NCBI GenBank assembly: GCA_022772085.1
Contig: JALFBN010000011.1
Location: 154,907 to 218,906, forward strand
Source: Porphyromonas sp.
Lineage (GTDB): Bacteria > Bacteroidota > Bacteroidia > Bacteroidales > Porphyromonadaceae
Direction of reading: 5' to 3'
DNA length: 64,000 nucleotides
In this document: in pieces, positions 47,905 to 57,584 of the stretch
How the letters are laid out: every line of letters begins with the position of its first letter
Numbering within the stretch: position 1 is the stretch's first letter
Translations under genes and position numbers: made by a program
Notes under the pieces: generated by a model
Databases searched by the model: none
What the model was told of the DNA's origin: nothing
The model's input: only the letters and a program-made list of their open reading frames with translations

Positions 47905-48402
47905 ATGTCATTGAACTATCGTTTAATCTGTCGAACCCTTAACTTCGACAAAAAGAATCCCCAAGAAATCGTCGTTGCTCAGCCAGACCAACGCTCCACA
48001 ACCAGCCTCGAAGACATCATGACCCTCATTGGTCAGATCTCCTCAGTCTCCCGAGGCGATGTCCTCAGTGTGATCAGCACTTTGACCCGACTAGTAGCTG
48101 ATGAACTCGCCAAGGGGAATATCGTAGACCTCGGAGAACTAGGACGTCTGCGCCTTGCCATCCGAAGCAAAGCGGCTAAGAGTATCGAAGAGTTTAGTCG
48201 TAACAATGTGCTGACACCTGCCATTCGCTTCAGTCCCGGGATGATCCTTCGTGCAGCACGTCGCCGTGTCCAATTCAACATCGTTGACGAAACGAAAAAA
48301 GGCAAGAAGGAAGACACTACAAACTCGTCCGAAACTCCTATTCAACCCAACGGTGGAGGCTCTACACCCACCCCTTCAGGGTCTGAAAACGACAACGAAT
48401 AA
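47905..48402 (+). CDS. HU-like DNA-binding protein with C-terminal tail
   Basis: A 165-residue member of the Bacteroidetes HU-related family: opening MSLNYRLICRTL, a helix region EDIMTLIGQISSVSRGDVLSVISTLTRLVADELAKGNIVDLGELGRLRLAI, and a beta arm with TPAIRFSPGMILRAARRRVQF. The tail after residue 135 is Ser/Thr/Pro/Gly-rich and probably flexible. The ATG at 47905 is chosen because family members begin here; an in-frame ATG 30 codons upstream would add an unrelated extension. An amidase gene follows after a 226-base gap, a combination common in Bacteroidales. Confidence 0.85.
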   Translation: MSLNYRLICRTLNFDKKNPQEIVVAQPDQRSTTSLEDIMTLIGQISSVSRGDVLSVISTLTRLVADELAKGNIVDLGELGRLRLAIRSKAAKSIEEFSRNNVLTPAIRFSPGMILRAARRRVQFNIVDETKKGKKEDTTNSSETPIQPNGGGSTPTPSGSENDNE

Positions 48403-48445
48403 GCGTTGGCCGGCACCTAGGAGATCTTAACAGATCCCTGAAATA

Positions 48446-48547
48446 GAGATAGGGGGATGGGTCTTAAAGGAGGGGCAATCCTAACCAAGAATTTGGATTT
48501 TCGAAGCAAAATCATCTCCTTGCCTCCCCCATCTCTCATTCCTTTTT
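48446..48547 (+). terminator. Large terminator-like hairpin after the HU-like gene
   Basis: GAGATAGGGGGATGG (from 48446) can pair with CCTCCCCCATCTC (ending about 48536), with a bulge, and is followed by ATTCCTTTTTC. The loop is about 60 bases and may hold a second stem. Confidence 0.45.
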
Positions 48548-48628
48548 CAGGATCTCCATACCACCGAACCAATTACTAGAAAAGAGTGTGAGTTCGGCTA
48601 GCATTCAAAACTTAATACACGAAATTCT

Positions 48629-49075
48629 ATGAATATACAATACATTGTAGTACACTGCTCTGCCACACGCATCAATCGCCCCTATACCCTCAAGCAACTT
48701 ATCCAAGACCACCAAGCTCGAGGGATGCGCACCGCCGGGTATCATTTTTACATTCCCCGCAATGGGATTATTATCCCTATACGAGGTATGAACAGCCCGG
48801 GAGCCCATGTCCGAGGATACAATTACAAAAGTATCGGTATCTGCTACGAAGGCGGATTGCTCTGCGACGGATCTCCAAGCGACACTCGCACCCTAGAGCA
48901 ACGTGCGGCCCTGGTGCTACTTCTTCGGATGCTCCGCCAGTGTTATCCCCAAGCCCGCATCGTGGGGCATCGAGACCTCAGCCCGGATCTCAATCACGAC
49001 GGTACGGTTACTCCCAACGAATGGACAAAACAGTGTCCCTGCTTCGACGCGAAGGAGGCGTACGCACACCTATGA
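48629..49075 (+). CDS. N-acetylmuramoyl-L-alanine amidase (Amidase_2/PGRP type)
   Basis: A 148-residue zinc amidase. Ligands are visible as the first His in IVVHCSAT (H9), the second in GHRDLSPD (near residue 113) and a Cys in KQCPCFD. It cleaves the bond between MurNAc and L-Ala in peptidoglycan. It has no signal peptide, as in phage endolysins that need a holin. The next gene overlaps by 4 bases and encodes a two-helix membrane protein, consistent with a lysin/holin pair, although this family also stands in non-phage Bacteroidales clusters. Confidence 0.92.
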   Translation: MNIQYIVVHCSATRINRPYTLKQLIQDHQARGMRTAGYHFYIPRNGIIIPIRGMNSPGAHVRGYNYKSIGICYEGGLLCDGSPSDTRTLEQRAALVLLLRMLRQCYPQARIVGHRDLSPDLNHDGTVTPNEWTKQCPCFDAKEAYAHL

Positions 49076-49281
49076 GAAGCCGCACACCCAACTCCTTCCA
49101 ACTTTGGTATGCCGCACTCGTTACCCTTTTGGGGATCATACTGCTCTTCTGTTCCTTTTATGCCCCTCCTCAAGGCGAAATATCTCCTACTGTAATGGTG
49201 GCATTCGGTGAGATCTGTACCTTTTCCGGAGCTCTTATGGGACTAGACTACAAATGGCGCAACCGAGAGAATTCAAAATAA
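49072..49281 (+). CDS. Small two-helix membrane protein, holin-like
   Basis: A 69-residue protein starting at the ATG that overlaps the amidase stop (ATGA). It has two hydrophobic segments (about residues 10-30 and 38-58) joined by a short loop with PPQGEIS, and a positively charged C-terminus (KWRNRENSK). Size, topology and coupling to an endolysin-like amidase suggest a holin or export aid. No family name is recognised, and the holin role is inferred from context. Confidence 0.65.
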   Translation: MRSRTPNSFQLWYAALVTLLGIILLFCSFYAPPQGEISPTVMVAFGEICTFSGALMGLDYKWRNRENSK

Positions 49282-49707
49282 ATCCGTACCATCACCACTC
49301 TGCTCTTCGAAAGAACCTCGAGGAGCAGAGCCTTGTCGCATTCCCCACGGCTATAAAGCTCCAGTGGCTCCACTCAAAACGGACATTTTATCAATAATCC
49401 GAATATCCAAGAGTGCATAATATTCTCTGTTTTAAGTCCTATTGTTTCGGGTTTAATTTTTACCTTTGCGATGGCGATTAGGCAATAGCTGTTTTGAGAT
49501 CAGGTATATAGCGTTATGTACTTTTTCCAATGAGATCCTAGCCTCATCGCACCAAGAAGTATTTTTATTCTACACTGCTTAATGTCCCTATGGTGATAGG
49601 GGTGAGGAGTGCTCCTCTAATTTGAGAAGTTAAGAGCGTTGCCTCAACTTTTTCTGAGATAACACTCCATCGTATATTACATAATTATTTTACGCTCAAT
49701 CTACTAC
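49282..49707. other. 426-base region with promoter and adjacent hairpins
   Basis: A TACCTTTG element lies at 49461-49468. Downstream are CCCTAT/ATAGGG (49586-49601), then GAGGAG/CTCCTC (49604-49617), both perfect 6-bp stems side by side, and a weaker AAGTT/AACTT stem before TTTTTC. This looks like a structured leader or an RNA gene before the DUF4248-like ORF. No protein gene is seen. Confidence 0.5.
49461..49468 (+). promoter_or_regulatory. -7 element TACCTTTG upstream of the DUF4248-like gene
   Basis: Perfect TAnnTTTG. No -33 TTTG occurs at the standard spacing; a TTG lies only 16 bases upstream. Confidence 0.45.
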
Positions 49708-50043
49708 ATGTTTATGACTCATCATTCATCCAACCTTGCCGGGACTCCTATCCCCAAAAAAGTTTATTGCCTAGAGGCTCGCCCCTATACAACCCAAGAG
49801 GTAGCACTTAAGTGGTTTAGTCTTGAGGGATCCGTCACTTGCAATCCCAAGCAAAATGCCGTACGCAATATGCGGAACTATATCAAAAGACATAGCGACC
49901 TGCAGGAGGCTCTCCAAAGCCAAGGCTATACCTCTTATATGCGAAGCCTATCACCTATCCTTGTGCAGCAGATCATCGAACACCGATCTCAGATGACCGT
50001 GGCCATCAAAGGCGCACAAAGTGAAGAGGAGCAAAATGGATAA
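49708..50043 (+). CDS. DUF4248-like protein
   Basis: A 111-residue protein (109 from the third codon, an ATG at 49714). The core YTTQEVALKWF...NAVRNMRNYIKRHSDLQEALQSQGYTSYMRSLSPILVQQIIEH resembles the DUF4248 family, small helix-turn-helix-like proteins that accompany HU-like and amidase genes in Bacteroidales. It lacks a signal peptide. Its role may be regulatory or DNA-binding, as inferred from fold and company. Confidence 0.6.
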   Translation: MFMTHHSSNLAGTPIPKKVYCLEARPYTTQEVALKWFSLEGSVTCNPKQNAVRNMRNYIKRHSDLQEALQSQGYTSYMRSLSPILVQQIIEHRSQMTVAIKGAQSEEEQNG

Positions 50044-50058
50044 GTCCATAGAATTTAG

Positions 50059-50066
50059 TATCTTTG
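50059..50066 (+). promoter_or_regulatory. -7 element TATCTTTG after the DUF4248-like gene
   Basis: Perfect TAnnTTTG; no clear -33 box. It would transcribe the 500-base region before corA. Confidence 0.4.
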
Positions 50067-50138
50067 CAAGGATGGAGCACCAGCCCCATTTTTGTGGTAT
50101 TGGAATAGTATTGATAACCCCTAAAGAGAATAAAAGCA

Positions 50139-50267
50139 ATGACAGACGACTCATTACCGCCGCAGTCTGCTGACGATAAGTTATCTAGAGATACGAGATC
50201 GGGCAAACGGCATGAGTGGAAAGCCTCCTTTCTAGGGGATTCGATTCCACACGGCACAGCCTCTTGA
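50139..50267 (+). CDS. Possible 42-residue small protein
   Basis: An ATG-initiated frame lies 72 bases after a good -7 element. The product would be hydrophilic and Ser/Asp-rich (starts MTDDSLPPQS, ends PHGTAS) with no membrane segment or known motif. Coding status is uncertain. Confidence 0.2.
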   Translation: MTDDSLPPQSADDKLSRDTRSGKRHEWKASFLGDSIPHGTAS

Positions 50268-50579
50268 AAGCATCCGCTTCTTGGAGGATTGAGACCCCTA
50301 AAGTTGCCCTCAACGATCAATCTTCCCTTCTTACACTAGGTAAGGAATAAGGCAAGGTCTCCCCTTCCACACTAGAGAACAAGGTCGCACTTCACACCAA
50401 AAGCATACGCCCCTTAATGGGCGAATGTACCCTGCCAGATCAGAAAGGAGAGAGAATCTCGCTAAACGAGAGAAAATTGGCAACGAAGTCCCCTATTTAT
50501 CGTCTACGCACACTACAAAAAATCGTCTCTCCATGTAAGTAGTATTTATCCACCCATCTTTACATCAGACTAAACAACA

Positions 50580-51509
50580 ATGCGTAGATATTTTTATCCC
50601 GAGCAAGGTTTTGCGGAGACCGATGCCCTACATGAAGGGTGCTGGGTAAAAGTGGTAAGCCCAACAACAGAAGACCTGGACTTCTTGACCAACTGTTTGG
50701 GAGTCCCTGACTCATTCCTAGCCGATATTGCCGATGCCGATGAGCGTCCCCGCCTTGAAGAGGAGGAGGGCTGGAACCTGACAATCGTCCGTATTCCCAT
50801 CGCCAATGCCGACTCTGCAACTCCCTATACAACCATTCCTATCGGTATTATATATTCTCCCGAGCGACACATACTGACCACCGTATGCTACCATCGGACA
50901 CAATTGATGCCCGATTTTATCGGACACAACAGACGTAAAAAAATCATCGTATCAAACGAAACGGATTTTATCTTCCGTCTCGTGCATAGCTCCGCCGTCT
51001 GGTTCCTAAAATACCTCAAGCAGATAAGTTCGCTCATTATGGAAGCCGAAGAGGCTCTTGAGAGTAGCGTGCGCAACGAGGACCTCCTACAGCTGATGAA
51101 GTTGCAAAAGTGTCTCGTTTACTTTAGCACCTCCATCCGTGGCAATGAAGCCGTTATCAATAAATTACAGGGAAGCAGACGCAGTATAGGATACGATGAA
51201 GACCTTGCCGAAGATGTGAGCATTGAGCTCAAGCAGGCATACAATACGGTGACAATCCATGCCGAGATTTTAACGGGGACGATGGATGCCTTCGCCAGTG
51301 TCATCTCAAACAATGTCAATACGATCATGAAACGCATGACCAGCGTATCTATCCTATTGATGCTGCCAACCCTTATTGCCAGTTTGTATGGGATGAACGT
51401 ACCTAATGGCTTTGAGGCTTCCCCTCTTGCCTTTTGGGGATTAGTGGTTGTGGCAATGCTGATTTCCATTGGAGCCTTCTTCCTCCTCAAACGCATCAAA
51501 TGGTTCTAA
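50580..51509 (+). CDS. corA: CorA-family magnesium/divalent cation channel
   Basis: The 309-residue protein has a cytoplasmic alpha/beta N-terminal domain, a long helix region (about residues 140-250) and two C-terminal membrane helices with the selectivity motif YGMN (near residue 270), followed by a basic tail. It imports Mg2+ through a pentameric channel. The ABC-F gene follows after 30 bases. Confidence 0.94.
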   Translation: MRRYFYPEQGFAETDALHEGCWVKVVSPTTEDLDFLTNCLGVPDSFLADIADADERPRLEEEEGWNLTIVRIPIANADSATPYTTIPIGIIYSPERHILTTVCYHRTQLMPDFIGHNRRKKIIVSNETDFIFRLVHSSAVWFLKYLKQISSLIMEAEEALESSVRNEDLLQLMKLQKCLVYFSTSIRGNEAVINKLQGSRRSIGYDEDLAEDVSIELKQAYNTVTIHAEILTGTMDAFASVISNNVNTIMKRMTSVSILLMLPTLIASLYGMNVPNGFEASPLAFWGLVVVAMLISIGAFFLLKRIKWF

Positions 51510-51530
51510 AATAGAGAATTACGAGAATAA

Positions 51531-53153
<1,623 letters not shown>

Positions 53154-53180
53154 TCCTCTTACCCAATCTAGAAGTACTCT

Positions 53181-55259
53181 ATGAAAAGAATGATGATGAA
53201 CTTCCTAGCGGCACTAGTCCTCGCAACCCCGGGGTATGCGACAAACGTCCGTGACGGAGTGGTAATGCAACAAACAACCCAAGACACCCGTATGATGACT
53301 CCCGAAATACTCCTTACGATGGCTCGTGTGGGCGGATTTTCACTCTCGCCCAATGGCAAGCAAGTGGTGTACAGTATAAGCCTACCGAGTATCGAGGAGA
53401 ATAAATCCAAAACGCAACTGATCCTCATAAATAGCGACGGATCGGGGCGTCGAGTTCTTACCGATGGCACCAAGACAGCGATCTCTCCTCGTTGGATCGA
53501 GGGGGGCAAACGTATAGCCTATCTCACGGTCATTGATGGAGCAATGCAACTCGTTAGCATCCTTCCCGATGGGGGAGACTTCAGGCAGGTGACCAACATA
53601 GCAGGAGGCATCTCGGGCTATCTTTACAGTAAAGATGGCAAACAACTTGTTTACACAGCCGATATACAACTTCCCAACGAAGCTCGAGATCGCAATCCTG
53701 ATCTCGACAAAATCTCCGGTCGTGTCATTACCGATCTGATGTACAAACACTGGGATGAATGGGTAGCAACTGCTCCTCACACATTCGTGGCACCTCTCTC
53801 CCAGCAGCCCATTACAGAAGGGAAAGATCTCCTTGAAGGTGAACTCTTCGAAGCTCCCATGAAGCCTCACGCCGACGAAAGCGACATTGCCATTACCCCT
53901 GACGGCAAAGGTATCGCCTACGTCAGTCGTAAAAAATTAGGTCTGGAGTACAGTATCTCGACCAACTCTGATATTTATTATTACGACCTCACGACCGGCT
54001 CAACGACCAACCTCACAGAGGGGATGATGGGTTACGATACTCATCCTACTTTTTCGCCCGATGGCAAGTATATGGCATGGTGCAGTATGGAACGTGATGG
54101 TTATGAATCCGACTTAATCCGCCTCTATCTCCTTGACCGCACAACGGGCACGAAAACCTATCTTACCGAGGGCTTTGAATACAATGTAGAGCAACCGACC
54201 TGGAGTCCTGACGGCAAGAGTATCTACTTTATTGCTTGTGTAGAGGCCACTTCGCACCTCTATGAACTCTCTCTCAAAACGCGCAAAATACGTCGTATCA
54301 CTGAGGGACAAGTGGATTACATAGGCTTCGATCTCCAAGGCTCAACCCTCGTGGCTGCTCGTCAATCCATGCTAGCACCAACAGATCTCTACCGCATTGA
54401 CCTCAAAAAGGGTACAGCGACAACGCTGACCCAAGAGAACGAAGCAACCCTTGCTCAATTGGGAGACGTTCGTTGCGAAAAGCGCTGGATGAATACAACC
54501 AATGGTGAAAAGATGCTCGTTTGGGTACTCTATCCCGCCAACTTCGATGCGACAAAAAAATATCCCTCAATCCTCTATTGCCAAGGGGGACCTCAGAATA
54601 CCATCAGCCAGTTTTGGTCTTATCGTTGGAATCCCCGTATCATGGCAGAGAATGGTTATATCGTGATCTTACCGAACCGCCACGGTGTCCCCGGATTCGG
54701 CAAGGCTTGGAATGAACAAATCAGTGGCGACTATGGTGGCCAAAATATGCGTGACTACCTTACGGCTGCTGACGAAATGAAAAAGGAACCCTACATTGAT
54801 CCGAACGGAATGGGCTGCGTAGGAGCAAGTTACGGAGGATTCTCTGTTTACTGGCTTGCAGGGCATCACGAAAAACGATTCAACTGCTTCATTGCTCACG
54901 CCGGCATCTTTAATATGGAGGCTCAATACCTCGAAACTGAAGAAAAGTGGTTTGCCAACTGGGATATGGGCGGGGCACCTTGGGACAAATCCAATGCAAC
55001 AGCGCAACGCACATTTGCCAATTCTCCACATCTCTTTGTAGATCAATGGGATACCCCCATCCTCATAATCCACGGCGAGCGAGACTACCGCATTTTGGCT
55101 TCACAAGGCATGATGGCATTTGATGCCGCCCGAATGCGTGGTGTTCCTACCGAAATGTTGCTTTACCCTGATGAGAACCACTGGGTACTTCAACCTCAAA
55201 ACGCAGTACTCTGGCAACGTACATTTTTCCGTTGGCTAGACCGCTGGCTCAAAAAATAA
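53181..55259 (+). CDS. dpp5: Dipeptidyl-peptidase 5 (S9 prolyl oligopeptidase family)
   Basis: A 692-residue exported serine peptidase with a signal peptide (cleavage near TPGYA, residue 19-21). The seven-bladed propeller region (about residues 40-420) contains the repeated SPDGK motifs. The hydrolase domain has S550 (GASYGG), D635 and H667. The spacings of 85 and 32 residues equal those of P. gingivalis DPP5 (as remembered: S542, D627, H659). It removes dipeptides with hydrophobic penultimate residues and feeds periplasmic peptide catabolism. A strong terminator follows. Confidence 0.93.
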   Translation: MKRMMMNFLAALVLATPGYATNVRDGVVMQQTTQDTRMMTPEILLTMARVGGFSLSPNGKQVVYSISLPSIEENKSKTQLILINSDGSGRRVLTDGTKTAISPRWIEGGKRIAYLTVIDGAMQLVSILPDGGDFRQVTNIAGGISGYLYSKDGKQLVYTADIQLPNEARDRNPDLDKISGRVITDLMYKHWDEWVATAPHTFVAPLSQQPITEGKDLLEGELFEAPMKPHADESDIAITPDGKGIAYVSRKKLGLEYSISTNSDIYYYDLTTGSTTNLTEGMMGYDTHPTFSPDGKYMAWCSMERDGYESDLIRLYLLDRTTGTKTYLTEGFEYNVEQPTWSPDGKSIYFIACVEATSHLYELSLKTRKIRRITEGQVDYIGFDLQGSTLVAARQSMLAPTDLYRIDLKKGTATTLTQENEATLAQLGDVRCEKRWMNTTNGEKMLVWVLYPANFDATKKYPSILYCQGGPQNTISQFWSYRWNPRIMAENGYIVILPNRHGVPGFGKAWNEQISGDYGGQNMRDYLTAADEMKKEPYIDPNGMGCVGASYGGFSVYWLAGHHEKRFNCFIAHAGIFNMEAQYLETEEKWFANWDMGGAPWDKSNATAQRTFANSPHLFVDQWDTPILIIHGERDYRILASQGMMAFDAARMRGVPTEMLLYPDENHWVLQPQNAVLWQRTFFRWLDRWLKK

Positions 55260-55280
55260 TCCCCTATAAAATCCAAACAT

Positions 55281-55324
55281 GGGGCATACTCAGGTTATTC
55301 GCCTGCCGTATGCCCCTATTTTTT
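55281..55324 (+). terminator. Rho-independent terminator after dpp5
   Basis: GGGGCATAC...CAGG and CCTG...GTATGCCCC form a stem with a small internal loop, and the right arm runs into TATTTTTTG. The T-run ends 6-7 bases before the next ATG. Confidence 0.8.
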
Positions 55325-55330
55325 GATCCT

Positions 55331-55969
55331 ATGATAAAGAATATCATATTCGACTTCGGCGGTGTACTCATCGACCTAGATAGAGACGAAGCCGCACGAC
55401 GCTTTTTTTCGCTCGGCGTACATGACGCAGAGAAACTACTCGATCCCTACCTTCAGCGTGGGATTTTCTTAGAACTGGAGCGGGGCACCTATTCGGCTCC
55501 CGAGTTTGAGGCTCATCTTAACGAACGGTACCAACTATCCCTTTCACACGAAGAGGTAAGTTGGGCGATGCGCGGATTTATGAAAAATCGCCCTCTCTAT
55601 AAATATGACTATTTGGGCACGCTACGTCAGCACTATTATATTGGCATTTTGAGCAATACGAATCCCTATATTTTAGAGATGGTGGAGACAGCGGACTTCC
55701 TACCGAATGGAGGTACACTCCCCCAAATGGTAGATCATATTTATGCCTCCTGTCGCATGGGTATACTCAAGCCCGATGCCCTGATTTATGAACAAATGCT
55801 CTCCGAGGGGCAAATGAAAGCAGAAGAAACGCTTTTTGTCGATGATGGGAAGGCCAATATCGAGGCAGCCCAAGCTCTTGGTCTACACACATTGTTCGTA
55901 AAAAATGGAGAAGATTGGCGAGAGTCTCTTCAATTAAAGCTTTTACACCTCAACCAACAGAATCAATAA
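55331..55969 (+). CDS. HAD-superfamily hydrolase, subfamily IA
   Basis: A 212-residue haloacid dehalogenase-like protein. Motif I is FDFGGVLIDLD near residue 7 (with Asp-x-Gly in place of the usual DxD), motif II is LSNTNPYI, and motif IV is LFVDDGKANIEAA. The YihX-type sequence suggests a sugar-phosphate phosphatase. The start at 55331 (MIKNIIFDF) fits the family. It sits right behind the dpp5 terminator, so expression depends on read-through or an unseen promoter. Confidence 0.87.
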   Translation: MIKNIIFDFGGVLIDLDRDEAARRFFSLGVHDAEKLLDPYLQRGIFLELERGTYSAPEFEAHLNERYQLSLSHEEVSWAMRGFMKNRPLYKYDYLGTLRQHYYIGILSNTNPYILEMVETADFLPNGGTLPQMVDHIYASCRMGILKPDALIYEQMLSEGQMKAEETLFVDDGKANIEAAQALGLHTLFVKNGEDWRESLQLKLLHLNQQNQ

Positions 55970-56035
55970 CCACTTATATTTCAAACACATAAAGCAAATT
56001 ACAAAGGAGAGTCCTGTAAATTTTTGCCCAAGAAA

Positions 56036-56066
56036 TTTGCTCATATGAAAGTTTGTTGTAACTTTG
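56036..56066 (+). promoter_or_regulatory. Near-perfect promoter of the first small lipoprotein
   Basis: TTTG (56036-56039), a 19-base spacer and TAACTTTG (56059-56066). It leaves a leader of about 100 bases, AU-rich, to the ATG at 56176. Confidence 0.8.
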
Positions 56067-56175
56067 CACCGTGTTTTTGCTAGAATTACTTATGCGTTGA
56101 GTTTTGTCTAGCGATTCGTTGTATTCAATTTTGAGTAATAGAACAAGAACTTAAATAGTTTAATTAAGAAAAGAA

Positions 56176-56601
56176 ATGAAAAAGGTATTTGGTATCATCG
56201 CTCTTTCTATGGCACTTTTTGCCTGCGGTGGCAACAAAAACGATCAAACAACTGACTCTGTAGTAGCTCCTGTAGAAGAAGTAGTAGTGGCTCCTACACT
56301 CCAAATGGGTGAATGGAAGGCCGGCGAAGCTGTTCTTACTTTGAACGAAGACATGACCTACACTTATGTAAATGGTGATGTTAAGAAAGAAGGTACTTAC
56401 GCTTTCAATGCTGAAACCATGGAACTGACTACCACTCCCAAGGAAGGTGAGGCAGCTGTTTTGAAACTCACTGAAGCTGGTCTTGAAATGGCTCCTATGG
56501 CTGAAGGCGAAGCTCCTATGGTATTCGTTGCTCCTGCTGCTCCTGCCGTAGAAGAAGTTGCTGCTGAAGCGGCTCCTGTTGAAGAAGCACCCGCAAAATA
56601 A
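56176..56601 (+). CDS. Small lipoprotein, first of a paralogous pair
   Basis: A 141-residue protein: lipoprotein signal with lipobox LFAC (Cys at residue 17), a polar linker, a beta domain around LQMGEWKAGEAVLTLNEDMTYTYVNGDV, and an Ala/Pro/Glu-rich tail ending EEAPAK. The first 45 residues are nearly identical to the lipoprotein at 57138, showing recent duplication or conversion of the export region. The middle resembles small NlpE-like domains only loosely. High expression is suggested by its promoter. Confidence 0.75.
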   Translation: MKKVFGIIALSMALFACGGNKNDQTTDSVVAPVEEVVVAPTLQMGEWKAGEAVLTLNEDMTYTYVNGDVKKEGTYAFNAETMELTTTPKEGEAAVLKLTEAGLEMAPMAEGEAPMVFVAPAAPAVEEVAAEAAPVEEAPAK

Positions 56602-56653
56602 GAAATCCACTCTCTCTTCGATTTAGAAGAGCTAGTTAGATAGAATTCGAGAC

Positions 56654-56694
56654 AACCGCTATTCCTCTTTTTGGGGAGTAGCGGTTTCTCTTTG
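56654..56694 (+). terminator. Terminator after the first small lipoprotein
   Basis: AACCGCTA with TAGCGGTT (8 bp), extended by TCC/GGA pairs around a loop, and followed by TCTCTTTG. Another stem (ATCC...GGAT then TTTTTTA) follows near 56706-56740. Confidence 0.65.
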
Positions 56695-57015
56695 TGTCCA
56701 GAAGTATCCTTCCCAAAATCGTGGGCAGGATTTTTTATTTTTGAGGGCAAGAGATCAAAAACTCTTGGGCAAGAATTTTCTAACTTCCAAGCATAAAAAG
56801 AAAGCCTAAAACACAACCCGATGATTTGGAAAAATCACAGTAAAGGATCTTCTATCAGAAATTAAATCAAGGACATCCAAAGCAAACAACGGAGCAATAA
56901 CCGGAGCAAATCATCCTTCGCTCTGGAAGCAAACGAGAAACTCCAATCTCCATCAAGAATCAAAGACCTCTTCGGAGAAAATACAGCATAAATATCATTT
57001 GCCCGAAAAAAATAG

Positions 57016-57023
57016 TACCTTTG
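57016..57023 (+). promoter_or_regulatory. -7 element TACCTTTG of the second small lipoprotein
   Basis: Perfect TAnnTTTG. A TTTG lies only 14 bases upstream, shorter than usual. The leader to 57138 is about 110 bases. Confidence 0.5.
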
Positions 57024-57137
57024 CCCCGTCTTTGGGAAAAAGAGCGTGAGGGAAGACCTTCTTAGAAAAGAAACCGAGAACTATTCCAATACGATCCGAT
57101 ACCCGGACAGAGTATACACTTAAGTACTATAAAACGA

Positions 57138-57584
57138 ATGAAAAAAATCATGGGTCTTATCGCCCTTTCTATGGCACTTTTTGCTTGTGGCGGTAACAAA
57201 AACGAAGAAAAGACAGATTCTGTAGCAGCTCCTGTAGAAGAAGTAGTAGCTCCTGAGCTCCAAATGGGTGAGTACCAAGGTCTTTTGCCTTTGGCTGATG
57301 CCGGTACGCCCGAGATGGCAGTACTCGTTATTAAAGAAGGCAACCTCTGCGATTACAAGGGTCTTGGCGAAGAACTCAAGGATGTGCCCTACACCTTCGC
57401 AGAAGGAAAACTCACCTTTGCAGACAAAGCATTCGAACTCGCTGATGGCAAGTTGTACATGCTCAATTCAGAAGGTAAACGTGCAAATATCGAAGGCTCA
57501 GAAGAGTACATCTTCAACATGATGCCCACTGAAGCAGCTCCTGCAGAGGAAGCTCCCAAGGCAGAAGAAGCTCCTGCTAAATAA
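57138..57584 (+). CDS. Small lipoprotein, second of the pair, NlpE-like domain
   Basis: A 148-residue protein. The signal and linker nearly match the upstream paralogue (lipobox LFAC, then GGNKNEEKTDSV). The body has GEYQGLLPLADAGTPEMAVLVI and continues LCDYKGLGEEL, reminiscent of NlpE/copper-resistance-like small beta domains but lacking the CXXC motif. The tail is Ala/Pro/Glu/Lys-rich, ending EEAPAK. It is preceded by its own -7 element and followed by a 65-base hairpin. Probably anchored in the envelope; function unknown. Confidence 0.75.
   Translation: MKKIMGLIALSMALFACGGNKNEEKTDSVAAPVEEVVAPELQMGEYQGLLPLADAGTPEMAVLVIKEGNLCDYKGLGEELKDVPYTFAEGKLTFADKAFELADGKLYMLNSEGKRANIEGSEEYIFNMMPTEAAPAEEAPKAEEAPAK

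Larger units (their letters stand above)
50044..50579. other. 536-base region with a promoter element and a possible small ORF
   Basis: A TATCTTTG element (50059-50066) is followed by possible pairings (TAGGGG...CCCCTA; CGCCC/GGGCG near 50410-50425). A 42-codon frame at 50139-50267 is the only ORF with an ATG and a plausible position. RNase P, tmRNA and SRP motifs were looked for and not found. Confidence 0.4.

Noticed and set aside
48629..49281. A prophage remnant
   Set aside because: Only a lysin/holin-like pair is present, with no integrase, capsid, tail or attachment sites, and the surrounding genes are chromosomal.
50225..50260. tRNA or tmRNA T-arm-like GGATTCGATTCC
   Set aside because: The stem around the loop does not pair correctly, and no acceptor stem, CCA end or tag-coding segment is seen.
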